Numbered from the stretch's first letter, positions 22,561-31,739 are shown. The stretch: DNA of 64,000 bases from JADCRZ01 sp965200945 (GCA_965200945.1 OZ241749.1:2604001-2668000), one strand, 5' to 3'. Numbers and translations are program-made. The notes: generated by a model not told the origin, from the letters alone.

Positions 22561-24000
22561 TCAATTCTGTTGGTGCATTAACTGGTTCGAGAGGCGAAGC
22601 AAATATAGCTCAGAAAAGCGGTTTGTCATCACCTGCAGTCCGTACGGCATGCCGTTGGAGTGCGTAAAGAGGGGAAGCGAGATAGCCGGAATACCCACCA
22701 GGTTGGCAAAAACAGTGTAGATATCGGCCAGGTACATGGCCAGCGGGTCATCGGTTTTTTCGCCGATCCTGAAAGCAGGTGAGGGAACGGTGGGCAGCAC
22801 GATGGCATCGAAATCGTTGAAAATCAGATCTGTAGTATTCACCAACTGGCGCCTGACCTTCTGGGCCTGCGAGAAATAGGCATCGTAATAACCCGTACTC
22901 AGCACAAAGGTGCCAAGCATGATGCGGCGCTTTACTTCCTTGCCAAAACCCTCCGACCGGCTCTCCATGTAAAACTCTGTTAAATCACGGCCATCCCCGC
23001 TGGCACTGTGCCCGTACCGGATACCGTCATAGCGGGAAAGGTTAGAGGAAGCCTCGGCCGTAGTTAAGATGTAATAAGCCGGTACGATGTAATCAAGGTA
23101 TTTAAAATCGATGCCTTCCACATGATACCCCCGGGCGGTTAGTTGCTCCAGGTAAGCTGAAATGCAGGAAGCCATTTCGGGATCGAGACCCGGGTGCGAC
23201 AGCGCTTCCCGGAAATACGCGATCCTGGGTTTGCGGACTTGTACCGGTACTGTAGGCGGCGATTCGTCCAGTGTAGTCAAATTCGCTGCGGTGCTGTCGT
23301 AAGCGTCTGTGCCGCTGATTACTTTCAGCACCCGTTCCACATCATCTACCGTAGAACCGAAAATACCAATCTGGTCGAAGGAAGAAGCGTAAGCGATCAA
23401 TCCGTAACGAGACACGCGGCCATAGGTAGGTTTAAGTCCGATAACGCCGCAGAAATCGGCCGGTTGACGTACCGATCCGCCCGTGTCGGTACCCAGGGAA
23501 ACCATACACAGCTTCGCCTGAACAGCTACGGCTGATCCACCCGATGAGCCGCCGGGAACCCGGGTTTCATCGAGCGCATTAAGCACTTTGCCGTAAGATG
23601 AATTTTCGTTCGAAGACCCCATGGCAAATTCGTCGCAGTTGAGCCGCCCGATGATGATAGCGTTTTCACCGAGCAGCTTTTCCACCGCGGTGGCATCATA
23701 AGTAGCGGTGAACCCCTTAAGAATGGCGGAAGCTGCGGTCACCGCATGGTCTTTATGACAAAGGACGTCCTTGATCCCGATCACCACGCCGTGCAGCGAG
23801 CCTTGTAGGCCGTTGTGCCTGCGTTCTGCGTCAAGAGCTCCGGCTTTGGCCAGCGCTTCTTCTTCATACACTTCCACATAGGCATTGAGGTGCCACTGCT
23901 CTTTTATGCGGGCTATAAAATGTTGAACGGCACCCACACATGTGCTGGTGCCGTTCAACAAAGCTTTGTGATACTCCTGTATTGACCGGTATTCAAACAA
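22561..24000 (-). CDS. gatA: Aspartyl/glutamyl-tRNA amidotransferase subunit A
   Basis: 479 residues. An amidase-signature enzyme of the GatCAB complex that converts Asp-tRNA(Asn) and Glu-tRNA(Gln) into the correctly charged species. The catalytic triad is visible as Lys77 (GVVIGIKDVL), Ser152 (GGSSGGSA) and Ser176 (TDTGGSVRQP), with two residues offset from the usual numbering. Cytosolic. gatB and gatC are not nearby, a common scattering in Bacteroidota. It starts 36 bases after the tatA stop. Confidence 0.96.
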   Translation of the reverse strand: MFEYRSIQEYHKALLNGTSTCVGAVQHFIARIKEQWHLNAYVEVYEEEALAKAGALDAERRHNGLQGSLHGVVIGIKDVLCHKDHAVTAASAILKGFTATYDATAVEKLLGENAIIIGRLNCDEFAMGSSNENSSYGKVLNALDETRVPGGSSGGSAVAVQAKLCMVSLGTDTGGSVRQPADFCGVIGLKPTYGRVSRYGLIAYASSFDQIGIFGSTVDDVERVLKVISGTDAYDSTAANLTTLDESPPTVPVQVRKPRIAYFREALSHPGLDPEMASCISAYLEQLTARGYHVEGIDFKYLDYIVPAYYILTTAEASSNLSRYDGIRYGHSASGDGRDLTEFYMESRSEGFGKEVKRRIMLGTFVLSTGYYDAYFSQAQKVRRQLVNTTDLIFNDFDAIVLPTVPSPAFRIGEKTDDPLAMYLADIYTVFANLVGIPAISLPLFTHSNGMPYGLQVMTNRFSELYLLRLSNQLMHQQN

Positions 24001-24036
24001 ATCTTACAACTGATACCTGAGAGATGAACAAAAAAA

Positions 24037-24300
24037 TTAAGGACGGGAAGTGGTGGTGGTAGAGGAAGGCGTGGTAGTGGTTGAGCTGGTTGTGTCTTTT
24101 TCCTTCATGCCTTCTTCCAATTCTCTTGTAACACTGGATTTTGCATCGTTGAATTCTCGGATGCCCTTTCCAAGTCCCCGCATCAGTTCAGGTATTTTTT
24201 TACCTCCGAAAAACAGTAAAGCGACCAAAATAATAACAAGCCACTCACTGCCTCCTGGCATAGAAATCATTATGAAAGAACCCAAATTTGAAACTAACAT
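24037..24300 (-). CDS. tatA: Sec-independent protein translocase subunit TatA/E
   Basis: 87 residues, or 77 from the in-frame Met at 24270 (MISMPGGSEW), which may be the true start. One transmembrane helix (LVIILVALLFFGG) is followed by the hinge KKIPELMRGLGKGIREF, an amphipathic helix, and a charged then Thr/Ser-rich tail (TTSSTTTTPSSTTTT). This is the pore-forming component of the twin-arginine pathway exporting folded proteins. tatC is not next to it. It leads a transcript with gatA and the transglycosylase. Confidence 0.88.
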   Translation of the reverse strand: MLVSNLGSFIMISMPGGSEWLVIILVALLFFGGKKIPELMRGLGKGIREFNDAKSSVTRELEEGMKEKDTTSSTTTTPSSTTTTSRP

Positions 24301-24323
24301 CGTACTGGTTTTTAATTCTGTTA

Positions 24324-24352
24324 TAAAGATAGAACTTTTAATTCAAACGAAA
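24324..24352 (-). promoter_or_regulatory. Candidate tatA promoter
   Basis: On the minus strand TTTC (24349-24352), 17 bases, then TATCTTTA (24324-24331), one mismatch from TAnnTTTG in the -7 box and one in the -33 box. It lies 24 bases before the longer tatA start. Confidence 0.35.
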
Positions 24353-24413
24353 TTTCACCCTGCAAATTACTTACGAAGGAATAGGGATGTTGGTTTCTTA
24401 ACCAGAAAGTAAC

Positions 24414-24449
24414 AAAAAAAGCGTTCTGCAGGTGCAGAACGCTTTTTTT
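24414..24449 (-). terminator. Terminator after rplS
   Basis: AAAAAAAGCGTTCTGCA and its complement pair almost without a loop (GCGTTCTGCA-GG-TGCAGAACGC with flanking A7/T7 runs). On the minus strand the stem is followed by T7, 22 bases after the rplS stop. A strong intrinsic terminator; the symmetry makes it function in both directions. Confidence 0.88.
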
Positions 24450-24470
24450 GCGCCGGATGGCGCCGTAATA

Positions 24471-24827
24471 TTATAAGGTGGAACGCTTTTTTTCCTTGAT
24501 ACGTGCGCTCTTGCCGCTTCTTTCGCGGAGGTAGTACAGCTTCGCACGATTTACGATACCTGATTTGTTCAGTTCGATAGACTCAATATTAGGGGAAAAA
24601 ACCGGGAAAGTTCTTTCTACGCCTACACCGTCAGACATTTTGCGAACGGTAAAGGAAGCGGTAAAACCATTACCCTGTCTTTTGATCACGTCTCCTTTAA
24701 AAGACTGGATCCTTTCCTTGTTTCCTTCAATGATCTTATAATTGACAGAGATATTGTCTCCTGGTTTGAATTTCGGAAATTCCTTTTTATTGCTCAGTTG
24801 TTCATGAACAAAATCAATAGCGTTCAT
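24471..24827 (-). CDS. rplS: 50S ribosomal protein L19
   Basis: 118 residues, the usual L19 length. Typical blocks are FKPGDNISVNYKIIEGNKER, IQSFKGDVIKRQG, and SGIVNRAKLYYLRERSGKSA. L19 sits at the 30S-50S interface. Monocistronic: a TTGG-N19-TAATTTCGC promoter upstream and a strong terminator downstream. In many bacteria rplS follows trmD; that is not so here. Confidence 0.97.
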   Translation of the reverse strand: MNAIDFVHEQLSNKKEFPKFKPGDNISVNYKIIEGNKERIQSFKGDVIKRQGNGFTASFTVRKMSDGVGVERTFPVFSPNIESIELNKSGIVNRAKLYYLRERSGKSARIKEKKRSTL

Positions 24828-24849
24828 ATCATTAATATTTAAAGAACCG

Positions 24850-24880
24850 CGAAATTAAAATTGTATTGTGGAATATCCAA
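24850..24880 (-). promoter_or_regulatory. rplS promoter
   Basis: Minus strand: TTGG (24877-24880), 19-base spacer, TAATTTCG followed by C (24850-24857). The spacing is ideal for the Bacteroidota housekeeping sigma factor; each box deviates by one base from TTTG / TAnnTTTG. It lies 23 bases from the rplS start. Confidence 0.55.
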
Positions 24881-24909
24881 ATAATCATTTACAATCAACT
24901 GAGAAAGGC

Positions 24910-26475
24910 TTACCTGGCCACATTCACCGCCCTTTTTTCCCTGATCACCGTCACTTTGATCTGGCCGGGGTAGGTCATTTCCGTCTGGATCTTCTGGGCG
25001 ATCTCGAAACTGAGCTTGTCGCTGTCGTTGTCGGAAACCCTGTCGGCTTCCACGATCACCCGCAACTCGCGGCCTGCCTGTATCGCATAGGCTTTTTCCA
25101 CCCCATTGAAGGCTACGGCCAGGTTTTCAAGGTCTTTGATGCGCTGGAGGTACTGCTGCATGATCTCGCGGCGGGCGCCGGGACGGGCGCCGGAGATGGC
25201 GTCACAGGCTTGTACGATGGGCGAGATCACGTATTGCATCTCCACCTCGTCGTGGTGGGCGCCGATGGCGTTCACCACAGCCGGGTTTTCGCCGTATTTT
25301 TCAGCCAGTTTCATACCCAGCAGGGCATGGCTCAGTTCGGTTTCTTCATCGGGCACCTTGCCGATGTCGTGAAGCAGTCCAGCCCTTTTGGCCAGTTTCG
25401 GGTTCATACCCAGCTCAGCAGCCATGATGCCACACAGGTTCGCCACTTCACGGCTGTGCATCAGCAGGTTTTGTCCGTACGAAGACCGGAACCGCATCTT
25501 ACCCACAATACGCACGAGGTCTTTGTGCAGTCCGTGAATACCCAGTTCGAGTACGGTCCTTTCACCGATGTCTGCGATCTGTTCTTCTATTTGGCGGCGG
25601 GTTTTTTCCACCACTTCCTCGATACGGGCCGGGTGAATACGTCCGTCGGCAACCAGCCGCTGCAGGGAAAGACGGGCGATCTCGCGGCGGAGCGGGTCAA
25701 AGGAGGAAAGGATGATGGCTTCCGGGGTGTCGTCCACGATCAGGTCTACGCCCGTAACGGCTTCGATGGCGCGGATGTTGCGGCCTTCGCGGCCGATGAT
25801 CTGGCCTTTAATCTCATCGCTTTCGAGGTTGAATACGGTAATGGAATTTTCGATCGCCTGCTCGGCGGCAGTGCGCTGGATGGTCTGTATGATGATTTTG
25901 CGGGCTTCCTTGTTGGCTTTCTGTTTGGCGTCTTCCAGGATCTCCTGCTGGATGCTGAGCGCCTGCGACTGAGCCTCCTGTTTGAGGGTTTCCACCAGTT
26001 GCGATTTGGCTTCTTCGGCTGTGAGTCCGGCTACTTTTTCCAGTCGGCGGATGTGTTCTTCCTGGTGTTTTTCAAGTTCGGTGCGCTTCTGGTTTACAAT
26101 TTCGATCTGGCGGTTGAGGTTTTCCTTAATCCCGTCCACCTCTTTCATCTGCTTGTCGAGCCCCTGCTCTTTCTGGTTGCTGGTAACCTCTTTTTGCTTG
26201 AGACGGTTCTCGGTCTCGGAGATCTTCCGCGTTCTTTCGCCCACTTCCTTGTCGTGCTCCGTCTTCAGCTGTACAAACCGTTCTTTGGCTTCCAGCATTT
26301 TCTCTTTCTTCAGATTTTCGGCAGCAACCTGGGCATCGGTTAAGATTTTCTGGCTTTGTGCGTCTGCTTCCTCCAGTTTTTGTTTCGTGTCTTTGGCAAA
26401 TATGAATTTTCCGGCAATTATACCTACCACAAGGGCAAGCACACCGGTTAGTATAGCAATGCTACTAAGACCCAT
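24910..26475 (-). CDS. rny: Ribonuclease Y
   Basis: 521 residues. An N-terminal membrane anchor (about 6-27, LTGVLALVVGIIAGKFIFA) leads into a long Lys/Glu coiled coil (30-200). The KH domain holds GQIIGREGRNIRAIEAVTGV (about 215-234) and the HD domain carries LLHDIGKVPDEETELSHALL (about 365-385), the metal-dependent endonuclease centre. RNase Y begins decay of many mRNAs at the membrane. Length and order of domains are standard. It ends 82 bases before rplS, which has its own promoter. Confidence 0.96.
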   Translation of the reverse strand: MGLSSIAILTGVLALVVGIIAGKFIFAKDTKQKLEEADAQSQKILTDAQVAAENLKKEKMLEAKERFVQLKTEHDKEVGERTRKISETENRLKQKEVTSNQKEQGLDKQMKEVDGIKENLNRQIEIVNQKRTELEKHQEEHIRRLEKVAGLTAEEAKSQLVETLKQEAQSQALSIQQEILEDAKQKANKEARKIIIQTIQRTAAEQAIENSITVFNLESDEIKGQIIGREGRNIRAIEAVTGVDLIVDDTPEAIILSSFDPLRREIARLSLQRLVADGRIHPARIEEVVEKTRRQIEEQIADIGERTVLELGIHGLHKDLVRIVGKMRFRSSYGQNLLMHSREVANLCGIMAAELGMNPKLAKRAGLLHDIGKVPDEETELSHALLGMKLAEKYGENPAVVNAIGAHHDEVEMQYVISPIVQACDAISGARPGARREIMQQYLQRIKDLENLAVAFNGVEKAYAIQAGRELRVIVEADRVSDNDSDKLSFEIAQKIQTEMTYPGQIKVTVIREKRAVNVAR

Positions 26476-26865
26476 TGGTGTTGTTTTTTAATCTGTTTAC
26501 AATCGGGGATGATCCTCTCTCAAGGCACATGGCTCCTCTTTTGATGAGCGATAAATGCGAAAATACGAAATGAAGGGAACTTATACAGTAATTACGAGCA
26601 AATAGAGCGGCAAAGGCAGCTGGACAGCAGATTTCCAGCCAGGGCTCTGTGAAAACTGCCTTTTTGCAGTATCTTGCCGGAGGGTTTCAAGGCGATAAAA
26701 ACAAAGATGCCCGTTCGCTGATTCGTTAACATTAACTTATACTGCAAAATAACGCCGTACCAAACAACCGTTTCCCCCGTCAGGATGTTACTATCATACT
26801 TTACTCAGCTTCCGGCCCTTTTAAATTACAGCAGGCCGGTAATCATCCATAACAAAATAAACAAG
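26476..26865. other. Divergent intergenic region, rny / secreted DUF6263-like gene
   Basis: 390 bases without a supported gene. On the minus strand a box TATTTTCGC (26558-26565) fits a -7 element for rny about 83 bases from its start. The rest includes a TATCTTGCCGG stretch near 26670 and A-rich DNA before the rightward gene; no clear hairpin or repeat. Confidence 0.5.
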
Positions 26866-27717
26866 ATGTTTAAACCCGTCCTTTTTTCCCTGTTCGCCGT
26901 TCTTGCCGCCCTTACTCTGCAGGCCCAGACCGTAACCCAGAATATTCGCCTCTCGAAAGGCCAGAAACTCGAAAGCGTGGTCAATACCACCATGAGCATG
27001 TCGCAGGAAATGATGGGTCAGCAGGTGGAATTCAACTCCACCTCCGCCCTCACCACCGTTACGGAAGTAAAAGACGTGACTCCCCAGGCATTTCTTCTGT
27101 CCAACCTTATCAAAAGGATCGTGACCAATACTTCGGTCATGGGACAGGAAATGAAATTCGACTCTGACAAGCAGGAAGATATGGACGGACAGATGGGGGC
27201 CGAGATGAAAGGCAAGATCAATGTGCCGCAGAACTTCTCTGTCAACAAACAGGGAAAGATCACTGATGTAAAAGATACCGCCACCGCCGGGGCCAGCGAA
27301 AGCATGATGAGCGGACTCATCGGCAGCACCATGGTAAAGGGAACCGTATTTCCCCTCCTCTCTCCTTTCCCCACCAAAGCGGTAAAAGCGGGCGACAGCT
27401 GGACAGACTCCACCGGTACGCCGGAAACCATGAAAATGGTCAATACATACACCCTAAAACAGATCACCGGCAACGAAGCTACCCTGGAAATCGTAGGGCA
27501 GATGGCCAAAACCGGCGTGGTGGAGCAACAGGGAATGCAGATCCCGATGAACCTCACCGGTACCATCACCGGCATTTCCGTTTATGATATTTCGCAGGGA
27601 ACGCTTAAAAAGAACCAGACGGCCATGAAGATCAACGGCACCATGGAACTGATGGGCCAGTCCATCCCGCTGAAGATGAACACGACCGCAGAAACAACTG
27701 TGAACAAGGCCCCCTAA
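26866..27717 (+). CDS. Secreted DUF6263-like protein
   Basis: 283 residues from the ATG at 26866 (MFKPVLFSLFAVLAALTLQA); the frame is open back to 26785 but the signal peptide begins here (1-22, cleavage near LQAQ). The mature part has the DUF6263-type pattern: repeated beta strands with Met/Thr-rich segments (VVNTTMSMSQEMMGQQ), KINVPQNFSVNKQGKITDV and a VKAGDSWTDS motif near 187. Exported, probably periplasmic or surface lipophilic; function unknown. Methionine content is high. Convergent with zapA. Confidence 0.75.
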   Translation: MFKPVLFSLFAVLAALTLQAQTVTQNIRLSKGQKLESVVNTTMSMSQEMMGQQVEFNSTSALTTVTEVKDVTPQAFLLSNLIKRIVTNTSVMGQEMKFDSDKQEDMDGQMGAEMKGKINVPQNFSVNKQGKITDVKDTATAGASESMMSGLIGSTMVKGTVFPLLSPFPTKAVKAGDSWTDSTGTPETMKMVNTYTLKQITGNEATLEIVGQMAKTGVVEQQGMQIPMNLTGTITGISVYDISQGTLKKNQTAMKINGTMELMGQSIPLKMNTTAETTVNKAP

Positions 27718-27748
27718 GTTGTAGAATCCAGCTTTTCAGCCGGAAGAA

Positions 27749-28027
27749 CTATTTCAGGAATTTATCGAGCATATCTTCCACCGACTGGAGCTTTCCGGTC
27801 AGTTCATCCGGCTGAAAGGGATTTACCTGCTGGTTCGATTGGAGAGTTGCATACCAGACCAGCACCATGGCGATATAATCCTGCATGTCTTTACCAGAGA
27901 ACTGCACTTTAAAGTCAACTACCTTGTCGTTGATCACCTTAACTACCTTCCTGACGGATTCTTCATCTTCGGGCTTTATCTTGATGCGGTAGGTGCGGTC
28001 TCCGATAACGATATTGATGGGTAGCAT
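27749..28027 (-). CDS. zapA: Cell division protein ZapA
   Basis: 92 residues. Starts LPINIVIGDRTYRIKIKPED with the expected beta-hairpin, then the helical region that dimerises (VRKVVKVINDKVVDFKVQFS) and QDYIAMVLVWYAT, the ZapA signature. ZapA cross-links FtsZ filaments at the division site. Last gene of a compact minus-strand set with the coiled-coil and unknown genes upstream (36 and 6 base gaps). Confidence 0.88.
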   Translation of the reverse strand: MLPINIVIGDRTYRIKIKPEDEESVRKVVKVINDKVVDFKVQFSGKDMQDYIAMVLVWYATLQSNQQVNPFQPDELTGKLQSVEDMLDKFLK

Positions 28028-28063
28028 GACGTTGCGTATAGAGTGATGGGGAATAGGGAAGCA

Positions 28064-28351
28064 TTAATCTTTCAGGTAAGCCAGGCATTTATCCACTTCT
28101 TTGATATAGAGGCTGATCTTTTTCTCCAGCTGCTTTCTGTCTTCGGCAGGCATCTCCCCTTTTGCGGCTTTCAGTACGCTGATCCTCAGCTCGAGGATCT
28201 GGATCAGTTCATCGCGCTCCCCGACGGCCACCTTCGTTTCCTGCAGTTCCGCCTTCAGCTTTTCATTTTCCTTGCGCAGCGCCAGCAACTGCCGCATCAC
28301 AAGCTGCAGCTTGTCCTGAATACGGCGTATGATATCGTCAGGTGCGCTCAT
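28064..28351 (-). CDS. Coiled-coil protein, ZapB-like
   Basis: 95 residues, almost wholly helical with heptad spacing (QDKLQLVMRQLLALRKENEK, LKAELQETKVAVGERDEL). Size and position directly upstream of zapA suggest a partner in Z-ring organisation, as ZapB is in other bacteria, although sequence identity to ZapB cannot be claimed. Soluble, no signal peptide. Confidence 0.6.
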   Translation of the reverse strand: MSAPDDIIRRIQDKLQLVMRQLLALRKENEKLKAELQETKVAVGERDELIQILELRISVLKAAKGEMPAEDRKQLEKKISLYIKEVDKCLAYLKD

Positions 28352-28357
28352 GGAGGG

Positions 28358-28633
28358 TTAATTCTTTTCTTCGGATTCGTATTTCACCATCGCTTTATAG
28401 GTGCGGAGCTGCTCGGGCGTAAGCCGGGCAGGGTCTACTTTCAGCTGCTGGATGATGTCGATCAGCGTGTTGATCCTTCCTTCTATCTGCAAAAATTTAT
28501 TCAGCACCACGATCTTCCTGGATTCAAGGATGCAGTAGCCGCTCTGGAAAGTGCCCCGTTCAAAGCGGATGATATAGCCTGCCTCTTCCAGGATCTTTTC
28601 CAGACTCCCAAGTGTTGCCTGTGTAAACTTCAT
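28358..28633 (-). CDS. Conserved hypothetical protein upstream of zapA
   Basis: 91 residues from the ATG at 28633 (MKFTQATLGSLEKILEEAGY); 16 more upstream codons are open but look non-coding. The sequence has the pattern helix, IIRFERGTFQSGYCILESRK beta hairpin, IVVLNKFLQIEGRI and a helical end with DPARLTPEQLRTYKAM. I recall related proteins next to zapA in other Bacteroidota, but no function is known. 6 bases before the coiled-coil gene, so co-translated. Confidence 0.6.
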   Translation of the reverse strand: MKFTQATLGSLEKILEEAGYIIRFERGTFQSGYCILESRKIVVLNKFLQIEGRINTLIDIIQQLKVDPARLTPEQLRTYKAMVKYESEEKN

Positions 28634-28717
28634 AGCAGGCGAAATTACTCGGTAATTCCGAATCGGGCAATTACTTCCCAAACCAGCGCTGCCGCCATGT
28701 TAAGATGATCCCTGCCC

Positions 28718-30271
28718 TTACTTGCTGACCATCCGGATCACCGGAACGATCATTTCTTCGAGGCTGATACCGCCGTGCTGAAAGGTGTTGCGGTAGTAAT
28801 TGACGTAGTAGTTGTAATTGTTGGGATAGCAAAGAAAGCCGTCTTCCTTGGCAAAAATATACGAAGAGTTCACGGTGGGCACCGGCAGTCCGCCTTCTTT
28901 CGGATCCTTGAACACGAGCACATCTTTAGGGTCGTAGTTCAGGTTGCGGCCGTGTTTATAGCGGAGATTGGTAGTGGTCTGTTTATCGCCGATCACTTTG
29001 CAGGGCGTTTTTACCCGTACACTACCATGGTCGGTTGCCACCACCAGGTTGATCTTTTTGTCGGCGATCTTTTTGAGCGCCTGGTGCAGCGGCGAATGCT
29101 CGAACCAGCTGGCGGTGATGCTCCGGTAACTGGTTTCATCGCTGGCCAGCTCTTTGAGCACTTCCATTTCTGTGCGGGCGTGGCTCAGCATGTCCACGAA
29201 ATTGTATACGATCACATTGAGGTCGTTGCCGAGCAGGTTGTGGATGTTGTTAAGCAGGTTCTGTCCGTCGTTGTGGTTGAGCACTTTGGTGTAAGAAAAT
29301 TTTACATCCTTCCGCAGCCGCTTGAGCTGGGCCCGCAGGAAATCTTCTTCGAACAGGTTTTTTCCGCCTTCTTCATCGTCGTTCTTCCACTGCACGGGGA
29401 ACTGCTTTTCGATCTCCGCAGGCAGCAGTCCGGCGAAGATGGAATTGCGGCAGTACTGGGTGGCGGTAGGCAGAATGCTGTAAAAAGTATCTTCCTCCAC
29501 CATCCTGAAATTCTCCAGGAAGCTTGGCTGGATGGCTTTCCACTGATCGAACCGGAGGTTATCGACCAGGATGAAGAACGTAGGCACGCCTTTTTCCATG
29601 GTGGGAAACACCTTGTTCTGCATCAGCGTATGCGACATCACCGGTACGGTTGAGGCTCTCTTGCTGATCCACGACAGGTAGTTGCGCGAGATAAATTTAT
29701 AGAATTCGGTATTGGCCTCATGTTTCTGCGACTGGAACACTTCCATCATTTCCGGACTGTCGCTTTTGTTCATTTCAAGTTCCCAGTATACCAGCTTTTT
29801 GTAGATGTTCATCCAGTCGTTGAAGTCGGGATTGCTGTTGAGGGCCATGAACAGGTTGCGGAACTGCTGCTGGTAGGCGGAGGTTGTTTTCTCTGCAACA
29901 AGGCGTTTGTTGTCGAGTATCTTTTTGAGCGAAAGCCACACCTGATTTGGGTTTACGGGCTTGATCAGGTAATCGCTGATCTGGCTGCCGATGGCATCGT
30001 CCATCAGGTTCTCGGTCTCGTTCTTGGTGATCAGCACGATGGGGATCTGTGCGCTCACTTCCTTGATCTTGGCCAGTGTTTCCAGTCCGGTGATGCCGGG
30101 CATCGACTCGTCGAGCAGTACCACATCCACCGGATTTTCTTTCACATAGTCGATGGCGTCGAAACCGTTTGTCAGCGAATGAACATCGTAACCTTTGTTC
30201 TGAAGAAACAGTTTCTGCGATTGCAGGCTTTCGATCTCATCGTCGACCCATAAAATTTGCGCTACTGACAT
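28718..30271 (-). CDS. porX: PorX: response regulator with PglZ phosphatase-like domain
   Basis: 517 residues. The receiver domain (1-120) has the acidic pair D10/D11, phospho-acceptor Asp54 (VVLLDESMPG) and Lys104 (LIKPVNP). The C-terminal PglZ/alkaline-phosphatase-superfamily domain shows metal-site residues Asp237 (ILVDNLRFDQW), Thr271 (LPTATQYCRN), Asp360/His364 (NFVDMLSHARTE) and Asp414/His415 (ATDHGS). Established knowledge: PorX with the kinase PorY and the sigma factor SigP regulates type IX secretion, and the PglZ domain of related proteins hydrolyses oligoadenylates. All expected active-site residues are present. Divergent from the HD gene; porY is not in the window. Confidence 0.93.
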   Translation of the reverse strand: MSVAQILWVDDEIESLQSQKLFLQNKGYDVHSLTNGFDAIDYVKENPVDVVLLDESMPGITGLETLAKIKEVSAQIPIVLITKNETENLMDDAIGSQISDYLIKPVNPNQVWLSLKKILDNKRLVAEKTTSAYQQQFRNLFMALNSNPDFNDWMNIYKKLVYWELEMNKSDSPEMMEVFQSQKHEANTEFYKFISRNYLSWISKRASTVPVMSHTLMQNKVFPTMEKGVPTFFILVDNLRFDQWKAIQPSFLENFRMVEEDTFYSILPTATQYCRNSIFAGLLPAEIEKQFPVQWKNDDEEGGKNLFEEDFLRAQLKRLRKDVKFSYTKVLNHNDGQNLLNNIHNLLGNDLNVIVYNFVDMLSHARTEMEVLKELASDETSYRSITASWFEHSPLHQALKKIADKKINLVVATDHGSVRVKTPCKVIGDKQTTTNLRYKHGRNLNYDPKDVLVFKDPKEGGLPVPTVNSSYIFAKEDGFLCYPNNYNYYVNYYRNTFQHGGISLEEMIVPVIRMVSK

Positions 30272-30319
30272 GTGCTGTTTAATTTTAAGATTTGACCTTT
30301 GTTACCGGGTGGTTCCTGC

Positions 30320-30354
30320 TTTGTGGTACCTAACAAATGTAAACGATACCTTTG
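30320..30354 (+). promoter_or_regulatory. Promoter of the HD phosphohydrolase gene
   Basis: TTTG (30320-30323), 23-base spacer, TACCTTTG (30347-30354): exact matches to both Bacteroidota housekeeping boxes at an allowed spacing. The start codon at 30410 leaves a leader near 50 bases. Confidence 0.65.
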
Positions 30355-30409
30355 GCATTCTTAAATCCGTGTGCAGCTGCGGATTTGATTTAACAAAGCT
30401 GAAACAGAG

Positions 30410-31630
30410 ATGAGTCAATCCGTTCGCAAGATCATCAACGACCCGGTGTACGGGTTTATCACGATCGACAACCCGCTGGTATATGCGATCCTTTCGCATC
30501 CGTGGTACCAGCGTTTGCGCCGCATTCACCAGATGGCGCTCGCCCAGATGGTGTACCCGGGCGCCATCCACACGCGCCTGCATCATTCGCTCGGCGCTTA
30601 CCACCTCATGTGCAGTGCCCTGCAGGAACTCCGCAACAAAGGCGTGCCCATTTCACCGGTGGAAGAGGAAGGTGCCAAAGCAGCCATCCTGCTCCACGAT
30701 GCCGGCCATGGCCCTTACTCACATGCGCTGGAAAATGTGCTGGTGGAAGGCGTGCACCATGAAACCATCTCCCTGCTTATCATGCGGTCGCTGAACGAGC
30801 AGATGGATGGCCGGCTTGAACTGGCCATCGACATCTTTACCAACAATTACCACAAGCCTTTCCTGCACCAGCTTATATCCGGACAGCTCGATGTGGACCG
30901 CATGGACTATCTCTCGCGCGACAGTTTTTTCACCGGCGTATCGGAAGGCGTAATCGCCTACGACCGCATCCTGAAGATGCTCACCGTTCATAACAACAAC
31001 CTCATGATCGAAGAGAAAGGCATCTATTCGATCGAAAAATTCCTGGTGTCCAGAAGGCTGATGTACTGGCAGGTGTACCTCCATAAAACCGTACTGAGCG
31101 CGGAAAAGATGCTGGTGAAGATCATCCGCCGCGCCAAGGACCTGATCAGGCAGGGCTGCCAAGTGCCCGCAGCCACGCCGGTGCTTGATTTCTTTCTGCA
31201 GAACAGCGCTGCAGACAAGCCGCTCCAGGAACACCTCGACAAATTCTGCCAGCTCGATGACTACGACGTGCTGACGTCGATCAAGAACTGGATGGTGCAT
31301 GAAGACAAGATCCTTTCCATGCTGAGCCGCAGCCTGATCGAGCGGCGGCTCTTCAAAGTCAGGTTCCAGGCCGAACCCATCGATCCGGAGCTGATCAAAG
31401 AGCTGCGGAAAAAAGTGTGTGAGAAAATGGGCATATGCGACGAAGATGCCAACTATTTCGTGCTGGAAGGCCAGGCAGAAAATACGACCTACAACCCGGT
31501 AGATGAACGCATCAACATCCTCTTCAAAGACGGCTCGGTGCGCGACATCTCGCAGGTCGACAACGCCCTGATCCACCACAATCTGTCGAGCCCGGTAAAG
31601 CGGTATTATGTGTGTTATATGAAGGGATAG
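30410..31630 (+). CDS. HD-domain phosphohydrolase (SAMHD1/YdhJ-like)
   Basis: 406 residues. HD motifs: LHHSLGAYHL (first His), LLHDAGHGPYSHALE (HD pair plus flanking His), and QLDVDRMDYLSRDS (distal Asp), the set seen in dNTPase-like and SAMHD1-like phosphohydrolases. The N-terminus (KIINDPVYGFITIDNPLVYA) and PGAIHTRLHHS are typical of this long HD family. The C-terminal third is a helical regulatory part. Substrate (dNTP or other nucleotide) is not settled for this branch. It sits between porX (divergent) and lpxD (109 bases downstream), an order seen in related genomes as far as I recall. Confidence 0.88.
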   Translation: MSQSVRKIINDPVYGFITIDNPLVYAILSHPWYQRLRRIHQMALAQMVYPGAIHTRLHHSLGAYHLMCSALQELRNKGVPISPVEEEGAKAAILLHDAGHGPYSHALENVLVEGVHHETISLLIMRSLNEQMDGRLELAIDIFTNNYHKPFLHQLISGQLDVDRMDYLSRDSFFTGVSEGVIAYDRILKMLTVHNNNLMIEEKGIYSIEKFLVSRRLMYWQVYLHKTVLSAEKMLVKIIRRAKDLIRQGCQVPAATPVLDFFLQNSAADKPLQEHLDKFCQLDDYDVLTSIKNWMVHEDKILSMLSRSLIERRLFKVRFQAEPIDPELIKELRKKVCEKMGICDEDANYFVLEGQAENTTYNPVDERINILFKDGSVRDISQVDNALIHHNLSSPVKRYYVCYMKG

Positions 31631-31682
31631 CGGCAGACCCGATGTCTCGCCTTTACCGTACGGATCGCGCCTGCGCCACGGG

Positions 31683-31703
31683 GACGCCATGTATGACGTC
31701 TCT
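31683..31703. repeat. Degenerate GCATGC-type palindrome
   Basis: GACGCCATGTATGACGTCTC is a degraded copy of a palindrome family whose best copy is AGACGCGATGCATCGCGTCT at 61039-61058. It lies in the 109-base gap between the HD gene and lpxD. Confidence 0.4.
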
Positions 31704-31739
31704 GCAAGAATCCCTATCTTGCCGCCAAACTTTTTCTAT

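Noticed and set aside
24868..26343. 491-codon + strand frame opposite RNase Y
   Set aside because: Mirror of the KH/HD domain coding region; His/Phe-rich composition typical of antisense frames.
11085..30271. Functional link between the Acb2-like phage protein and host PorX via oligoadenylates
   Set aside because: PorX is a type IX secretion regulator; the two genes are 17 kb apart and share only a speculative ligand class.
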